A DNA stretch of 64,000 nucleotides, taken from positions 186,001 through 250,000 of the forward strand of contig CAKZPV010000003.1 in NCBI GenBank assembly GCA_937139405.1. The letters run 5' to 3'. The notes beneath the pieces are model-generated. The model did not search any database and was not told the origin of the DNA. It was given only the letters and a program-made list of their open reading frames with translations. Below are positions 30,040-42,206 of this stretch, piece after piece. The DNA is from an uncultured Nitrospirota bacterium (lineage in GTDB: Bacteria; Nitrospirota; Nitrospiria; Nitrospirales; UBA8639). Every line of letters begins with the position of its first letter. Position 1 is the stretch's first letter. The position numbers and the translations under genes were made by a program.

Positions 30040-31123
30040 GTGAAAACCGTAATTCAGGGTCATTCCAGTCTTCTGGATGCCCTCCTTTGCAGCCATGACA
30101 GCCTGGTCATGAGAGTCGGTTTTGGTTCACGATCCAATTGGAAAAGCAGCCCACCCCGGCAATCATTGCCATTCAAACGGAATCCAGACTTGATGGTCTA
30201 TGTGCGTGTATCGTCGCTGATAATACTATTACCCGGTTGTTGCTCCCTCATTATTTAATAGCATGGGCATGTCTTGTCTGGATGCAGAGAATGGACTGGC
30301 GGCCTTAAAGTTACTGAAAGAGGCCGTCGTGTTGGGACAACCTTTCGATCGTCTCATATTAGACCAACATGTGCTGGATATGGACGGCTTAGAATTAGTC
30401 AGACAAGTGAAGACTGCTCCTGATCTTTCTAGCATACAACTCGTCATGCTGACGTCCATGGGGCGCCGGGGTGATGCGGCCGACGCCCAAGAGGCCCGCC
30501 GGCCTCTATCACGAAACCTATTCATCATGATCGACTGCGGAAATGTTTGTCGTTGATTCGCAGCGGTTCACCCACTGCTAACTCACAAATTATCACCCAA
30601 TCTACTATTCGTAAGGGAATTTCTCGAGCGGGGGGCATCTGCTAGTCGCCGAGGACAATGTTGTGAATCAAAAGGTTGTAGTGCGGATGTTAAAGACGTT
30701 GAATTATCGCGTGGACGTGGTCGAAAACGGCCTGGAAGCCGTTGAAGCCGTGCCCGACATTGTCTACGATGCGGATGTTGATGGATTGCCACATGCCAGA
30801 AATGCATGGGTATGAACCAACACAGGAAATAAGAAAACGTGAAGCAGAATCTGGTAACGAGAAGAAATGAAAACGAAGGGGAAATGATATTCCGTTGGTT
30901 TCTCCATCATCGCATACACCTTGTGCTTCGCCGTTTTACCTTTCATGTTCCGATTATTGCCCTCACCGCTAATGTCATGAAAGGTGCTCGCGAACAATGT
31001 TTAGAAGCCGGGATGGACGATTTCATTTGCAAGCCTACACAACTTGAAGAATTGAATGCCATGTTGGAGCGCTGGGTAAAGAAGTCTACCCATGAAGAAA
31101 TAGAAGTGGTAAATCGGAAGTGA
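30040..31123 (+). pseudogene. Decayed hybrid sensor-kinase/response-regulator (two receiver domains)
   Basis: Pieces in different frames: [117 protein letters not shown]. Confidence 0.8.
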
Positions 31124-31428
31124 GAAGCCAAGAGACATAATAGCGTATAGTCAAACCTCAGTATTTCCGATTAACGAAAGGTCTTTCGCTGCGTGGGTTT
31201 TTGTGTTTAGGCCAAAAGAAATCATCTAATTTTCTTCAATGTTGCCTCGATTTATTTCCAAATTCTCTGATAGCAGTATTGTTCGGTTGCATGCCTGAAA
31301 GATCTTTTCATTCTCCTTTTCAGTCAAAAGTTTCGCTTCAAGGGTTGAATTCATTCCCAACATGCTTATCTATGGTATAGAGCATCACGACAAATGTTGA
31401 GACCACTACTGATGAGGGGGCCTGCCCA

Positions 31429-34023
31429 ATGAATCCCAATGAAATGACCCTAAAGCTTCAAGAAGCACTACAAGCGGCCTCTGGTTTGGCCATGCGTCGA
31501 AATCATCAAGGCATTGATGTTGAGCATCTGTTGTTTGTTTTATTGGAACAGGTCGATGGTTCGACTATACCGATTCTTGAGCAAGCGGGTGTGTCTCCTA
31601 AGTCCGTGAGCAATGCAGCTGAACAAGCTCTTCAAAAAATCCCCCAAGTCCAAGTGAGCGGTTCCGCTCCAGGGCAAGTGCATTTGACCCCACGTTTGGG
31701 GCAAGTTCTTAACCAAGCGGAAACCGAGATGAAAGAGCTGCGGGATGAATTCCTAAGCGTAGAACATGTGTTGTTGGCCATGGTGGAAGAAGGAGGAGTG
31801 TTTGGGCCTCTAGGATTAAAACGAGATAAGGTATTAGCTGGTCTCCAGCATGTGCGCGGGAATCAGCGAGTCACGAGTCAAGATCCGGAGGGAACGTACC
31901 AATCCTTGGAAAAATATGGCCGTGATCTGACGCGGTTTGCCAGCCAGGGAAAACTCGATCCTGTTATCGGTCGAGACGAAGAAATTCGTCGGGTCATTCA
32001 AATTTTATCGAGACGGACAAAAAATAATCCGGTGCTCATTGGAGAGCCCGGTGTGGGAAAAACCGCTATTGTAGAAGGTTTGGCCCAGCGCATCATCAAA
32101 GGTGATGTGCCAGAGGGCCTCAAGCAAAAGCGCCTCGTGGTCTTGGATATGGGGGCATTAGTGGCCGGTGCGAAATTTCGAGGAGAATTTGAAGAACGTT
32201 TGAAAGCCGTTCTGAAAGAAGTACAGTCGTCGCAAGGTCAGATTTTGCTGTTCATCGATGAATTGCACACTGTCGTTGGGGCAGGAGCGGCGGAAGGGGC
32301 GATGGATGCAGCAAATTTATTAAAGCCCATGTTAGCCCGTGGTGATTTGCATCTCATTGGTGCGACAACCCTAGATGAATATCGCAAACACATTGAAAAA
32401 GATGCGGCGCTGGAACGCCGATTCCAACCCGTTGTGGTTGATCAACCATCGGTTGAAGATACGATTTCGATCCTACGCGGGCTGCGAGAACGTTATGAAG
32501 TTCACCATGGAGTGCGTATTAAAGATTCAGCGTTGGTCGCAGCCGCGCGTTTGTCGCATCGCTATATCGGGGATCGATTTTTGCCAGATAAGGCTATTGA
32601 TTTGATCGATGAATCGGCCGCTCGATTGCGGACGGAAATTGACAGTATGCCAGCAGAAATGGATGAGATTTCTCGAAAAGTCTTGCAGCTAGAAATTGAA
32701 AGGGAAGCGTTAAAAAAAGAAACTGATACAGGGAGTCAAACGCGGTTAGCCAATTTAGAGCAAGAGTTGGCGAGTAAACAGCACACGTTGGCCGAACTCA
32801 AAACACAGTGGGATGCTGAGAAATCATCCGTGGGCAAACTACAAGAATTGCGGCAGTCCATGGAAGGGGTGAAGCAGAATATTGAACAAGCCGAGCGGAG
32901 TTATGATTTAAACAAGGTAGCAGAATTACGTTATGGGACATTGCCTCATTTGGAAAAGGAAATGCATGAGGAAGAAGAGCGTCTCACTAATAAAAATCAA
33001 GAAAGCCGTCTCTTAAAAGAAGAAGTGGATGAAGAAGATATCGCTGAAGTCGTGAGTCGTTGGACGGGCATTCCAATGAATCGGCTGATGCAAGGTGAAG
33101 TGGAGAAGCTCTTACATCTGGATGATTATTTACATCAACGCGTGATTGGACAAGACGAAGCCGTTCGCGCTGTGGCCGATGCCGTCTTACGTGCTCGGTC
33201 TGGCATTAAAGATCCTAATCGGCCAATCGGGTCTTTCTTATTCCTTGGCCCTACAGGTGTGGGAAAGACCGAATTAGCGCGGGCCTTGGCTCATACGCTC
33301 TTTGATGATGAAGCTAATTTGGTGCGTATCGATATGTCAGAATATATGGAAAAGCATACTGTCGCTCGCTTAATCGGGGCGCCCCCGGGGTATGTGGGTT
33401 ACGATGAGGGCGGGCAACTCACAGAAGCTGTGAGGCGCAAACCCTTCTCAGTGATTTTATTTGATGAAGTGGAAAAAGCTCATCACGATGTATTTAATGT
33501 ATTACTTCAAGTATTAGATGATGGGAGATTGACAGACTCCCAAGGCCGAACGGTGGACTTCAAGAATACCGTGCTCATCATGACCTCTAATCTGGGCAGC
33601 CAGGAAATTCTGGAAGCTCAACAACAGCAGATGGATTACGAGGGTCTTCGAGCGTTGGTCCTCAAGGAAATCCAACAACATTTCCGTCCAGAGTTCTTAA
33701 ACCGTGTCGATGAAGTGGTGGTCTTCCATCCCCTGACGCAAGCGGAATTAGGACCAATTGTGGAAATTCAATTAGGACGATTGCGCGCCAGATTGGCGGA
33801 TCGGCAGATGACCTTGGAGTTGACTCCAGCAGCAGTCAGTGAATTGGCTTCACGAGGCTACGACCCGGTCTATGGTGCGAGACCGTTGAAACGGCTCATT
33901 CAACAACAAATTGAAACACCACTGTCGCGATTGATTATTCAAGGCAAAGCCATGGATGGTCAGGCTATTTTGGGCGATGTGGTCGATGGCAAGTTCGTGT
34001 TGACTGCCAAAGAAGCAGTCTAA
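31429..34023 (+). CDS. clpB: ATP-dependent chaperone ClpB
   Basis: 864 aa, two AAA+ modules ([33 protein letters not shown]) and the ClpB middle domain. Confidence 0.98.
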   Translation: MNPNEMTLKLQEALQAASGLAMRRNHQGIDVEHLLFVLLEQVDGSTIPILEQAGVSPKSVSNAAEQALQKIPQVQVSGSAPGQVHLTPRLGQVLNQAETEMKELRDEFLSVEHVLLAMVEEGGVFGPLGLKRDKVLAGLQHVRGNQRVTSQDPEGTYQSLEKYGRDLTRFASQGKLDPVIGRDEEIRRVIQILSRRTKNNPVLIGEPGVGKTAIVEGLAQRIIKGDVPEGLKQKRLVVLDMGALVAGAKFRGEFEERLKAVLKEVQSSQGQILLFIDELHTVVGAGAAEGAMDAANLLKPMLARGDLHLIGATTLDEYRKHIEKDAALERRFQPVVVDQPSVEDTISILRGLRERYEVHHGVRIKDSALVAAARLSHRYIGDRFLPDKAIDLIDESAARLRTEIDSMPAEMDEISRKVLQLEIEREALKKETDTGSQTRLANLEQELASKQHTLAELKTQWDAEKSSVGKLQELRQSMEGVKQNIEQAERSYDLNKVAELRYGTLPHLEKEMHEEEERLTNKNQESRLLKEEVDEEDIAEVVSRWTGIPMNRLMQGEVEKLLHLDDYLHQRVIGQDEAVRAVADAVLRARSGIKDPNRPIGSFLFLGPTGVGKTELARALAHTLFDDEANLVRIDMSEYMEKHTVARLIGAPPGYVGYDEGGQLTEAVRRKPFSVILFDEVEKAHHDVFNVLLQVLDDGRLTDSQGRTVDFKNTVLIMTSNLGSQEILEAQQQQMDYEGLRALVLKEIQQHFRPEFLNRVDEVVVFHPLTQAELGPIVEIQLGRLRARLADRQMTLELTPAAVSELASRGYDPVYGARPLKRLIQQQIETPLSRLIIQGKAMDGQAILGDVVDGKFVLTAKEAV

Positions 34024-34329
34024 AACTAACATTGCGTAAATTCAAAATATCCCAAATGGTCTTAACAATGATTCCAGTTCTATTCGAGTAGTTGTTTCTT
34101 AAGCAACGGGCGACGGGTTTGCCCCATGTACGGCTCATCAATGTCACTAAACGAATTAGGTCATTCCAGCCAACTCTCTATTCTGGGCATAGACTGTTTT
34201 GAGTCTGTTTCTGGAAATCTGGCTCCTTAAGTTATTATGCACTCTACTCCAGCTTTCTATGACCGAATTCTTGTTTTTCGGAAATTCAACGAGATACGTT
34301 TTTAGTCAACAATCAACGTGACCCCACTA

Positions 34330-34728
34330 TCATGAACCGAATTCAAACACTTTGATTTGGGGTTTTTCATCACGGTTAATATGGTCAAAATCAGTAGGGT
34401 TTCCGGGTTGGTAACGCGGAAAGAGGTCTATTTTTTTTCTTGAGCGAAAAGGTTCTGATTCATGAGTAGATTCCGTACGCCAGCCTGAGGCAGGAGACTG
34501 TGGTTGACGCCAATCAGGTTTGAGTTGTGTGGGGCTTCTCCAATCTGATGATTCAAGGATGGAATCCAAAAGGGGTGTTCTATACGATTGTTCGTCTGGG
34601 AGTACGAAGCTAGGGGCAAAATTTTCTCTTGCACCTGCAGCCAAGATAAGCGGTATCACTGCTAGAAGGGCCCATTGCCAGAATTCACTTGGAATGTTCC
34701 ATTCTGGCCGAGAGATGGCGGTCATGGG
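34330..34728 (-). CDS. Hypothetical small protein with one TM segment
   Basis: ORF MTAISRPEWNIPSEFWQWALLAVIPLILAAGA..., starts overlapping the end of the upstream substrate-binding protein gene. Confidence 0.5.
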   Translation of the reverse strand, partial: PMTAISRPEWNIPSEFWQWALLAVIPLILAAGARENFAPSFVLPDEQSYRTPLLDSILESSDWRSPTQLKPDWRQPQSPASGWRTESTHESEPFRSRKKIDLFPRYQPGNPTDFDHINRDEKPQIKVFEFGS

Positions 34729-35564
34729 ACTTCTTTCCGCCAGTCTAAAGAATCGAACCAATACTTGTGGGCAGAATCGAGCCAAGTGTCAGCTTCATGA
34801 CTGGTAATCCACGCGTTCAGAAAGTGAAGAAAGTCCGGATCGCCTTTGTTGACGGCAAACCCTGCTTTCGTCGTGAGCAAAGGTTTAGATAAGGGTTCAT
34901 CAACAATCCCAGGATGCCTCAAAGCTGCAAAGGTGGGTATGGGATTGTGCTCAACATAGCCGTGAACCTTGCCTGTGGTCACCGCTTGGATGGCTTCTTG
35001 ACTGGAAAGAGAGGTTTTAATCATTGATTTGGGAAATACCCGTCGGGCCAGTGTCTCGGCTACGGTGTCCTTCACGACAGTGATGATCACATTGGATGCG
35101 TTGAGTCGGCCTATTCCGGTAAAAGCTTTGGTTAAAGCAATATTAGTAACCAAGCCAACGCCTGAAGTGGCATAGGGTTGGCTGAAATTTACCTTAAGCG
35201 CTCGTTGAGGCGTGATCACCATTCCCGCCGCAATGATATCCATTTCCCGGTTCAAGAGTGCTGGGATAATATTTTTCCAATCAAAGACATGCACTTCCGC
35301 TTTCACGCCTAGGTCTTTGGCTAATTGTTTCGCTACGTCAATTTCGAACCCGACGAACTGGCCATTTTTGGTTTTTTGTGTCCAGGGGGTAAATAATGAG
35401 ACCCCTACTCGTAACTTTCCGTTCTCCAGGACGCTTTGCAATGTTCCGGGCTTAGCCCTGGATCCGTTTTCGGCCGCAGCCATGGGGAGCATGTTGAGTG
35501 ACCAGGCTATGAGGACGATAAAAGAAAATAATAGGTTTCGAAAGAAAGATTGATTTGTGTTCAT
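34722..35564 (-). CDS. Periplasmic amino-acid-type ABC substrate-binding protein (SBP_bac_3)
   Basis: GKLRVGVSLFTPWTQKTKNGQFVGFEIDVAKQLAKDLGVKAEVHVFDWKNIIPALLNREMDIIAAGMVITPQRALKVNFSQPY. Confidence 0.93.
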   Translation of the reverse strand: MNTNQSFFRNLLFSFIVLIAWSLNMLPMAAAENGSRAKPGTLQSVLENGKLRVGVSLFTPWTQKTKNGQFVGFEIDVAKQLAKDLGVKAEVHVFDWKNIIPALLNREMDIIAAGMVITPQRALKVNFSQPYATSGVGLVTNIALTKAFTGIGRLNASNVIITVVKDTVAETLARRVFPKSMIKTSLSSQEAIQAVTTGKVHGYVEHNPIPTFAALRHPGIVDEPLSKPLLTTKAGFAVNKGDPDFLHFLNAWITSHEADTWLDSAHKYWFDSLDWRKEVP

Positions 35565-35885
35565 GTTTCCGCCATCATTGTGGTTAGTATTTACTAAACG
35601 GGTGAATGTACCATATTCTCGTTGCCTCTGGTAGTAGATCCTCTACCTTCCTTCATTTCCTTAACAAATCCCAGCATAGGTTTTTTCCAGGGTTCTGCAT
35701 TAGAACTCATGAGAAAGTTGAAGTATCCTCTGTTATGGCTAACTGATTCTCTAACAATATGCCTGCGGTCGCGAGGATGTTTTTTTATTTCCGTATCATA
35801 GAGTTTGGTTGGCCAGAAACTCTAAGCAAGACGTCTGCAGAAATGATCAGAATGTTGAGCTATGGGTATGCTGAACCAGCGGAGG

Positions 35886-37001
35886 TTAATTGACGGCTTG
35901 TAATCTGATTTGTAATGTTCGTTCTTTTTTGTTGCGGCGGACGCCTAATTTTATACGGTCACCGACTTTATGGCGATCTAAGATAGTGGCTAGGTCATCA
36001 TAGTTTCGAACCTTCTCGTCATCTATCGAGGTAATGATGTCGCCTAAGCGAATTCTCCCAGAGCGCAATTCTTCAAGGCTTTTTAATCCGGCTTTGGCTG
36101 CGGCACTATCTGGTTGGATGCGAGCAATGACGATTCCGGTGATTCCCCATCGGCTGGCAATAGAATCGGGAATGAGGGAAATACCGAGTCCCGGTCGAAT
36201 GACTTTTCCATATTGAATAAGTTGGGGAACGATACGTTTCACAATACCGACAGGCACGGCAAAACCAATGCCGGCAAAGGCGCCACTGGGGCTCATGATT
36301 TGTGTATTGATGCCAATGAGTTTTCCTGAACTATTTAGGAGTGGCCCCCCAGAATTGCCAGGGTTAATAGCCGCATCTGTTTGAATCGCACCTTCAATCG
36401 TACGGTTATTCACTGACTTAATTGACCGGCCTAAGGCACTGACGACTCCTGTCGTGAGTGTATGATCAAGTCCAAACGGATTGCCGATGGCCAAGACATG
36501 TTGCCCTACGCGAAGGTTTTGTGAATTGCCGATGTCGAGTGGGTGCAGTTGCTTTTTTGATGCCTTGATGTGGAGCACCGCCAAATCATGATCGGGGTCC
36601 ACGCCGATGACACGTGCATTGTGTGTGGACTGATCGTCTAAGACGACTTGAATTGAGTCCGCGCTATATACCACATGATAATTGGTGACGATGTGTCCTT
36701 GGGTATTCCAGATAAATCCCGAGCCGGAACCCTGTGGGACTTCAAAGGTGTTGAGCGACCAGATGTCTCGCCGGACCGCGGTATTGGTTATATAGGCCAC
36801 TGATTTGGCGGCCTTCTCAAAGACCGTGATGGTTTTGAGCTCTTCAGTACTGAGCGATGGATTGGCGGTGAGATGGAGGAATGAGGAAAGTCTTTCGTTG
36901 TGTGCTGAAGGTGTTTGAGCATGACCAGTAAGGCTGGTGAAGCTGATAACGACTCCGATGAGAACGAGGAATCTATACTGTCGAGTTGTGTGGGAATTCA
37001 T
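35886..37001 (-). CDS. HtrA/Deg-type serine protease with PDZ domain
   Basis: GSGFIWNTQGHIVTNYHVV; DPDHDLAVLHI; TDAAINPGNSGGPLLNSSGKLIGINT; PDZ-like C-terminus. Confidence 0.96.
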   Translation of the reverse strand: MNSHTTRQYRFLVLIGVVISFTSLTGHAQTPSAHNERLSSFLHLTANPSLSTEELKTITVFEKAAKSVAYITNTAVRRDIWSLNTFEVPQGSGSGFIWNTQGHIVTNYHVVYSADSIQVVLDDQSTHNARVIGVDPDHDLAVLHIKASKKQLHPLDIGNSQNLRVGQHVLAIGNPFGLDHTLTTGVVSALGRSIKSVNNRTIEGAIQTDAAINPGNSGGPLLNSSGKLIGINTQIMSPSGAFAGIGFAVPVGIVKRIVPQLIQYGKVIRPGLGISLIPDSIASRWGITGIVIARIQPDSAAAKAGLKSLEELRSGRIRLGDIITSIDDEKVRNYDDLATILDRHKVGDRIKLGVRRNKKERTLQIRLQAVN

Positions 37002-37077
37002 AGTTGAGGGTAGCAGGAAATTTTGAGGCAGAGGAGTGATTTAAATCATTGATGAATGATGGAGACCTTTCGTTGAT

Positions 37078-37500
37078 TTATTCTCCCATGATTTGTATGA
37101 CGAGTTCTCTGGTACGTGCTCGAGTATCAAAATCGATGAGGACAATTTGTTGCCAGGTCCCCAGAGTGAGAGTCCCTTGGACGATGGGAATGGTAAGCGA
37201 AGGGCCTTGCAATTGGCCTCGCAAATGGGAATGGCCATTATCCTCGCCTTGATTCCGAACGTTGTGCTCCCAATCGCATTTTGGTGGAATGATCCCATTC
37301 CAGAAATTTTTGGTGTCTGCACGGATTCCCGGTTCATCTTCGATGATCATGACGCTCGCGGTGGTGTGTTTTACAAACAGCGTCAAGGTTCCATTTGTAA
37401 TACCTGACTGGCTAAGAAGGTCATTCATGGATGATGTTAGATTTTTCAGCTGAGAATCTCCATGCATGGAGATGTGTAGCGAATGTGTGGCGATGGTCAT
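37078..37500 (-). CDS. YjbQ/UPF0047 family protein
   Basis: TLFVKHTTASVMIIEDEP...HSHLRGQLQGPSLTIPIVQGTLTLGTWQQIVLIDFD. Confidence 0.93.
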   Translation of the reverse strand: MTIATHSLHISMHGDSQLKNLTSSMNDLLSQSGITNGTLTLFVKHTTASVMIIEDEPGIRADTKNFWNGIIPPKCDWEHNVRNQGEDNGHSHLRGQLQGPSLTIPIVQGTLTLGTWQQIVLIDFDTRARTRELVIQIMGE

Positions 37501-37507
37501 GGGTTGC

Positions 37508-38362
37508 CTAGGCTGCAACTGAGATGAGGAATTGTTGCTCGGCTGATGAAAGTGTTCCCCCACGTGCCTGTCGAAGTATCGTGGTAAACCGGCCTTCACG
37601 GGTTAAGCGACACATCGTTCGAAAGATTTTTTGGCTGACAATTTTCTGTTTTGTGAGTTGGCGCAGATAGCTGAAGGCGGCTTGAAAGCTCTCGTCGGAA
37701 CGGGCGTAATAATCTTGGCCCCGTCGATGATTGCTATAGGCTTCGAGTTGTTCGCAGGCCACGAGAATTTCTCCGAGTTGATGTGTCCACTGTGGTGCCG
37801 TGTCTAATTTCTCCGGGTAATAATAATACAGCATGATTCGTTCCATCCATGGTGCCCAGTCGATTTCCAGAATGTGCAAGGTGGTTTTTACGGGCCGAAG
37901 GCATTTTTTGAGACGTTTCGCAAACCCTAATCTCATGGCAATATGGTCTTTGACGGCTGGTGAGAGTTTCAATCCTTGTTCGAAGAGCTCATTTTTGTAT
38001 CGTGTTATAAAGGCTTGCGCTTCTTGTCCGTAGGGCGTCTCGGGATACTTGGCTCTCCATTCGCGGGGTCGAGTGGGAATGCCTTCTTGCTTGGCCCATG
38101 ACCAGATTTTCCCAAACAGTTTGATATCAAGCCCGGCTCGTCCCATATCGTGCAGTAAACAGGCCGCCTCAAATTGTTTGAGCCTCGGGAGTGGGTGTCC
38201 TAACTCGGTAGCTACGGGCACACACAAACGCGCGGTGCGATGGGCATGGGCTTTATCATAGCCTGTGAGTAGTTTTTGAGGGTTCTTAGGATGAGGGGCA
38301 TCATACAATTTGAGAAGGGATGAGACCTGGTGTCGCGTGAGGAATGTGTGGGATTGCTTCAA
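37508..38362 (-). CDS. HD-domain protein
   Basis: AHRTARLCVPVATELGHPLPRLKQFEAACLLHDMGRAGLD (HD motif). Confidence 0.75.
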   Translation of the reverse strand: MKQSHTFLTRHQVSSLLKLYDAPHPKNPQKLLTGYDKAHAHRTARLCVPVATELGHPLPRLKQFEAACLLHDMGRAGLDIKLFGKIWSWAKQEGIPTRPREWRAKYPETPYGQEAQAFITRYKNELFEQGLKLSPAVKDHIAMRLGFAKRLKKCLRPVKTTLHILEIDWAPWMERIMLYYYYPEKLDTAPQWTHQLGEILVACEQLEAYSNHRRGQDYYARSDESFQAAFSYLRQLTKQKIVSQKIFRTMCRLTREGRFTTILRQARGGTLSSAEQQFLISVAA

Positions 38363-38688
38363 ATCAATTGCTTGAATTTATGAGGCTGGGAACATGTGAG
38401 CTTGTTGCTATTAGTCACTCGTTAGACGTTCACTAATATCAAGAAAATAGAATATCGTACATGCGTTGAAAGGGTCAAGAAATTGAGTGCTCAATGAACG
38501 CGTCATTGATTGGTATTCCGTGTATTATTCCCTATCTTTTGGTCCATAGGCACATATGATTATTCTTTGAGAAGAAAACTCTCTTCAGCTTCTTATCATT
38601 ACTCCTAAATTCCAGTAAAATAGAATTTCTCAGACACGACCCTCTTTTGATTGCCTTTATTTCACAATAACGATGCCAACTATTTTGG

Positions 38689-41600
38689 TTGTGTGGAGAT
38701 GATATCGTGCGACGTTCAGTAAAAAAGATCATGCTTTGGGGAAGCCTTGGGTTTCTGCTCCTTATCATAGCAGCTGTCATTCTTCCGTGGTTTTTGAATC
38801 CAGATTATTTACAGTCATTGGTGTTGAGGCATATTCAACAAACGTTGGGGTCTCATGTCCAGGTTGGGCGTACGTCATTGGCTGTATTCCCATCTCCGCA
38901 TTTTCTCGTTTCCGATATTGTGGTGAAAGAACAGGCTGACTCGCATGCGGTGTTTCGGGCGCGATCGATGAGTTTGGAATTGGGAATTGGACATTTATTG
39001 CAGAAAAAAATTGTCGTGAAAGAATTTGTTCTTGATCACCCGGAAATTGAAGTTCATCGAGATACCGCAGGGGTCTGGCGGTTTTTAGGACATGCTAACG
39101 AGGATTCGCCGGTATCCGTTTTTGCCTCATTTCTCGTACTTGGAAAAATTGAAGTGACGAATGGGAAAGTTATTGTGATTGACGAATCTCCCTCTGATGC
39201 TGTGCGTGGCGTGGTTTTTGAAAATGTGGCCTGTGTCTCAGAAACGTCATATGAAGGAGTAAATATTTTTTCAAATCTGACCTTATCTGGAAATCTTAAG
39301 CAGGCTCGAGATTTCGCGTCCTTCCGATTATCGGGAACGGTTGAAGCGACGTCGAATGTTTCCTTGTCTACATGGGAGCGTGCCCCCTTGTTTTTTGAGC
39401 AAATAGAGTTTACTGGAAAGATGTCAATGAATAATCTTGCTGTCAATCAATTAACGGAGTATGGGGCTTACGGTGAAGTATTGTCTCAATTTCCTGGGCG
39501 ACTCAATATTGATTCTCAGATGAAATGGGTGAAAAAAGAAACCACGTCTCAACTCCATTTATCGAATATTGCGCTTGTGAGTCCCTCTCTGACGCTCGCG
39601 GGTGGTGCCACGATCGAAGGCCTTGAGGATGGGCATCATATGACGTTAGTTTCTTTGCGCTCCTCAAATCTGAATCTAGAGATGATTCGAGAATCGATCC
39701 CCAAGGCCTGGTTAACTGGTTCGCTCGCTTCACTTTTAGAGCAAGGCGAATGGGGTGGAGAATTGCAGGTGCTGGACGCGCGCGTGAGGAGTTCAACTCG
39801 ATCAGATGTAGACTCATCACTCACGGGAACATTTCAGGTGAAGAATGCATTTCTCGCCATGCCAGACTGGCCGAGGGCTGAGCAGGTCCAAGGGACTGTC
39901 GTGGTTGAGCCAGATAGAATTCATGTATCTCATGCCCATGGTGTGTATGACGAGATTTCGGTTGATGTGACCAAAGGTGTTCTCCTGTTGAAAGAAACGG
40001 GCGCTTGGGGGGATGTTGAAATTGAAGGGGAGGTTCCTGCTGAAAAAGTTTGGAATTTCGTTCGTAATCGGGCAATGCCTGCTTTTCGAAATTCTGTCTG
40101 GGAAGAATTGAATGTCTCAGGAGGTAGTGGTCTCCTGCGTTTACGGTTTTCCGGAGAGGTGTTCAATGAGCAGGGTCTTTCTTTTCATGATGGGGACTAT
40201 CAGCCTAAAGATGTGGTTTTACGCATTCCAAGCTTTCCACATGCCTTATCTCATGGACATGGCAAGATTCTATTTTCTCCTGACAGTACTGTTTTCGAGG
40301 AAATCACTGGGGCAATGGGTAAGTATCCTTTCACCTTGCATGGAACACTTATCCATCAAGACATGCTCAGGCTAGAACCGTTGAGTGTGACGGCTGGGTT
40401 TGACGGCGAAGATATTTTGAGACCTTCAGGACATGCTTCCTCTGAGTCCGTCGTTCATCTAACGGGTCCCCTTCATACGACGGTGACCATGCGAGGTCCA
40501 ATTGGTCGTCTGAATTTTAAAGGCAAGATCGATGGGGCAAAGGCGAGGCTATTGATTCCTTCTATTTTTCAAAAAGCAGTTGGGCAATCGGGAGTCTTAG
40601 AGTTTGATGGACAATTTAGGTCTGGAGGAACCGTACGATTTGAACGAATTGAACTGGCGATGTTGCCGATTCGGTTGCGAGGACAGGGCATTGCTCGATT
40701 TGGACCGGTGTGGGGTTGGGAAGGTCGGCTTGATTCTGGTCCCATTACGATAAAAGCCCTTCCTAAGCACATTCAGTTATTTGGTAATGTTATTCAGTCT
40801 GGGACTATGGAAGTGCAATTAGGTGGTAAAGGATTTGGTAAAGATTGGACCAAATGGAAGACGCAGGGATGGGTGGCGCTCACGGACGGTGTGGTGAGGA
40901 TTCCTGGCATTTCTGAGTCTGTTGGAAATGTGTTTATTCGATTACGTATTGATAAGGATTTGCTTGATCTCAAACGAATGGAATTTCATATTAAAGACAG
41001 TGAAGCTGTGGTGACAGGATTTGTGAAACAATGGAAAACAGCTCCAGCAGTAAGCATTTTGTGGAACGCCACACAATTTGACATTGACTTATTGATTCCC
41101 AAAGAGGATCGATCTGTTTTACGAGATGGCGTTGAATGGCTTGCCAGTCATGGCAAACTCGAGGGGTCTCTTTTCATTGAGTACCCTCGTTATAAAGCAT
41201 TTTCTGGTCATAAACTATCAGCGGTATTGAATGTTCATGACAACTTGGTCTCTATAGAAAAAATTCAAACAATGGTTGAGAAACACGGAAATGCGAAAGG
41301 CCGAGTATTTGTGCATCTTCCTCCAGGCAAGCCAGCTGCTATACGAGCCTCTTTTGAAGGGAATAATCTTCCATTTGAGAAGACGTTAATGGTATTAGGC
41401 GATGACCGTCGTTTTGTTTCGGGGCAGCTAGATATTCGTGGGAAAATTCAGGGACATGGACGTGATGAAAGAGGGATCATTCCTACCTTAGAAGGGGAGG
41501 TGGACCTTTCTCTACGTAACGGGTATGTTCGAAAAGGAACGGTTCTTCCTCAAATTTTACGAATTCTTAATCTTCCTCATGTACTCCGAGGAAAAGTCAA

Positions 41601-42102
41601 TTTTGAAGAGACGGGATTCCCATATGAAGCTATCGCTGCAACATTAAAGATTGACGAAGGGAATTTCTCCACGAAAGACTTTATTTTACGAAGTCCTGTG
41701 ATGAAAGCGACGGTTGCAGGAACATATGACTTTCATCAGGATCGCTTGAATGGTGCGGTTGCTGTAAGTCCATTTGGTGCCTATTCTGATGTCTTGCAAT
41801 CTATCCCGCTTTTTGGAACCATTTTTTCTGGAGAACGGAAAGGTATTGCGACGGCCATGTTTCGTCTGAATGGGCCCTTAAAGGATCCACAAGTAGTGTA
41901 TATGCCAAAGGAATCCTTGAAGAATGGGTTGACCGGGCTTGCGCAATTAGCTTTTGATGTCTTGAAAAATACTATTCTTGCCCCCGTGAGGGTTCTCAAT
42001 GGATCTTCTGAAGATGCTGCATCTTCTCCAGCTACGTTAGAAGGGCGAGCTCCGGAGGAGACACCTAAGCCTGTCGGGAACGAGAAGGCACTTTCACAAT
42101 AA
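38689..42102 (+). CDS. AsmA-like large envelope protein
   Basis: 1137 aa, N-terminal TM, VGRTSLAVFPSPHFLVSDIVV and C-terminal GAVAVSPFGAYSDVLQSIPLFGTIFSGERKGIATAMFRLNGPLKDPQV. Exact start uncertain. Confidence 0.85.
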   Translation: MCGDDIVRRSVKKIMLWGSLGFLLLIIAAVILPWFLNPDYLQSLVLRHIQQTLGSHVQVGRTSLAVFPSPHFLVSDIVVKEQADSHAVFRARSMSLELGIGHLLQKKIVVKEFVLDHPEIEVHRDTAGVWRFLGHANEDSPVSVFASFLVLGKIEVTNGKVIVIDESPSDAVRGVVFENVACVSETSYEGVNIFSNLTLSGNLKQARDFASFRLSGTVEATSNVSLSTWERAPLFFEQIEFTGKMSMNNLAVNQLTEYGAYGEVLSQFPGRLNIDSQMKWVKKETTSQLHLSNIALVSPSLTLAGGATIEGLEDGHHMTLVSLRSSNLNLEMIRESIPKAWLTGSLASLLEQGEWGGELQVLDARVRSSTRSDVDSSLTGTFQVKNAFLAMPDWPRAEQVQGTVVVEPDRIHVSHAHGVYDEISVDVTKGVLLLKETGAWGDVEIEGEVPAEKVWNFVRNRAMPAFRNSVWEELNVSGGSGLLRLRFSGEVFNEQGLSFHDGDYQPKDVVLRIPSFPHALSHGHGKILFSPDSTVFEEITGAMGKYPFTLHGTLIHQDMLRLEPLSVTAGFDGEDILRPSGHASSESVVHLTGPLHTTVTMRGPIGRLNFKGKIDGAKARLLIPSIFQKAVGQSGVLEFDGQFRSGGTVRFERIELAMLPIRLRGQGIARFGPVWGWEGRLDSGPITIKALPKHIQLFGNVIQSGTMEVQLGGKGFGKDWTKWKTQGWVALTDGVVRIPGISESVGNVFIRLRIDKDLLDLKRMEFHIKDSEAVVTGFVKQWKTAPAVSILWNATQFDIDLLIPKEDRSVLRDGVEWLASHGKLEGSLFIEYPRYKAFSGHKLSAVLNVHDNLVSIEKIQTMVEKHGNAKGRVFVHLPPGKPAAIRASFEGNNLPFEKTLMVLGDDRRFVSGQLDIRGKIQGHGRDERGIIPTLEGEVDLSLRNGYVRKGTVLPQILRILNLPHVLRGKVNFEETGFPYEAIAATLKIDEGNFSTKDFILRSPVMKATVAGTYDFHQDRLNGAVAVSPFGAYSDVLQSIPLFGTIFSGERKGIATAMFRLNGPLKDPQVVYMPKESLKNGLTGLAQLAFDVLKNTILAPVRVLNGSSEDAASSPATLEGRAPEETPKPVGNEKALSQ

Positions 42103-42206
42103 GAAATATAAAGAATGGATGAGTTTTTTCCCTGGCATAGAAGAAATTGCGGCTTGTCGTGTTGTGAATATGGTTGTGTTGAAATGTGTGATGAAAGGCT
42201 TATGGG

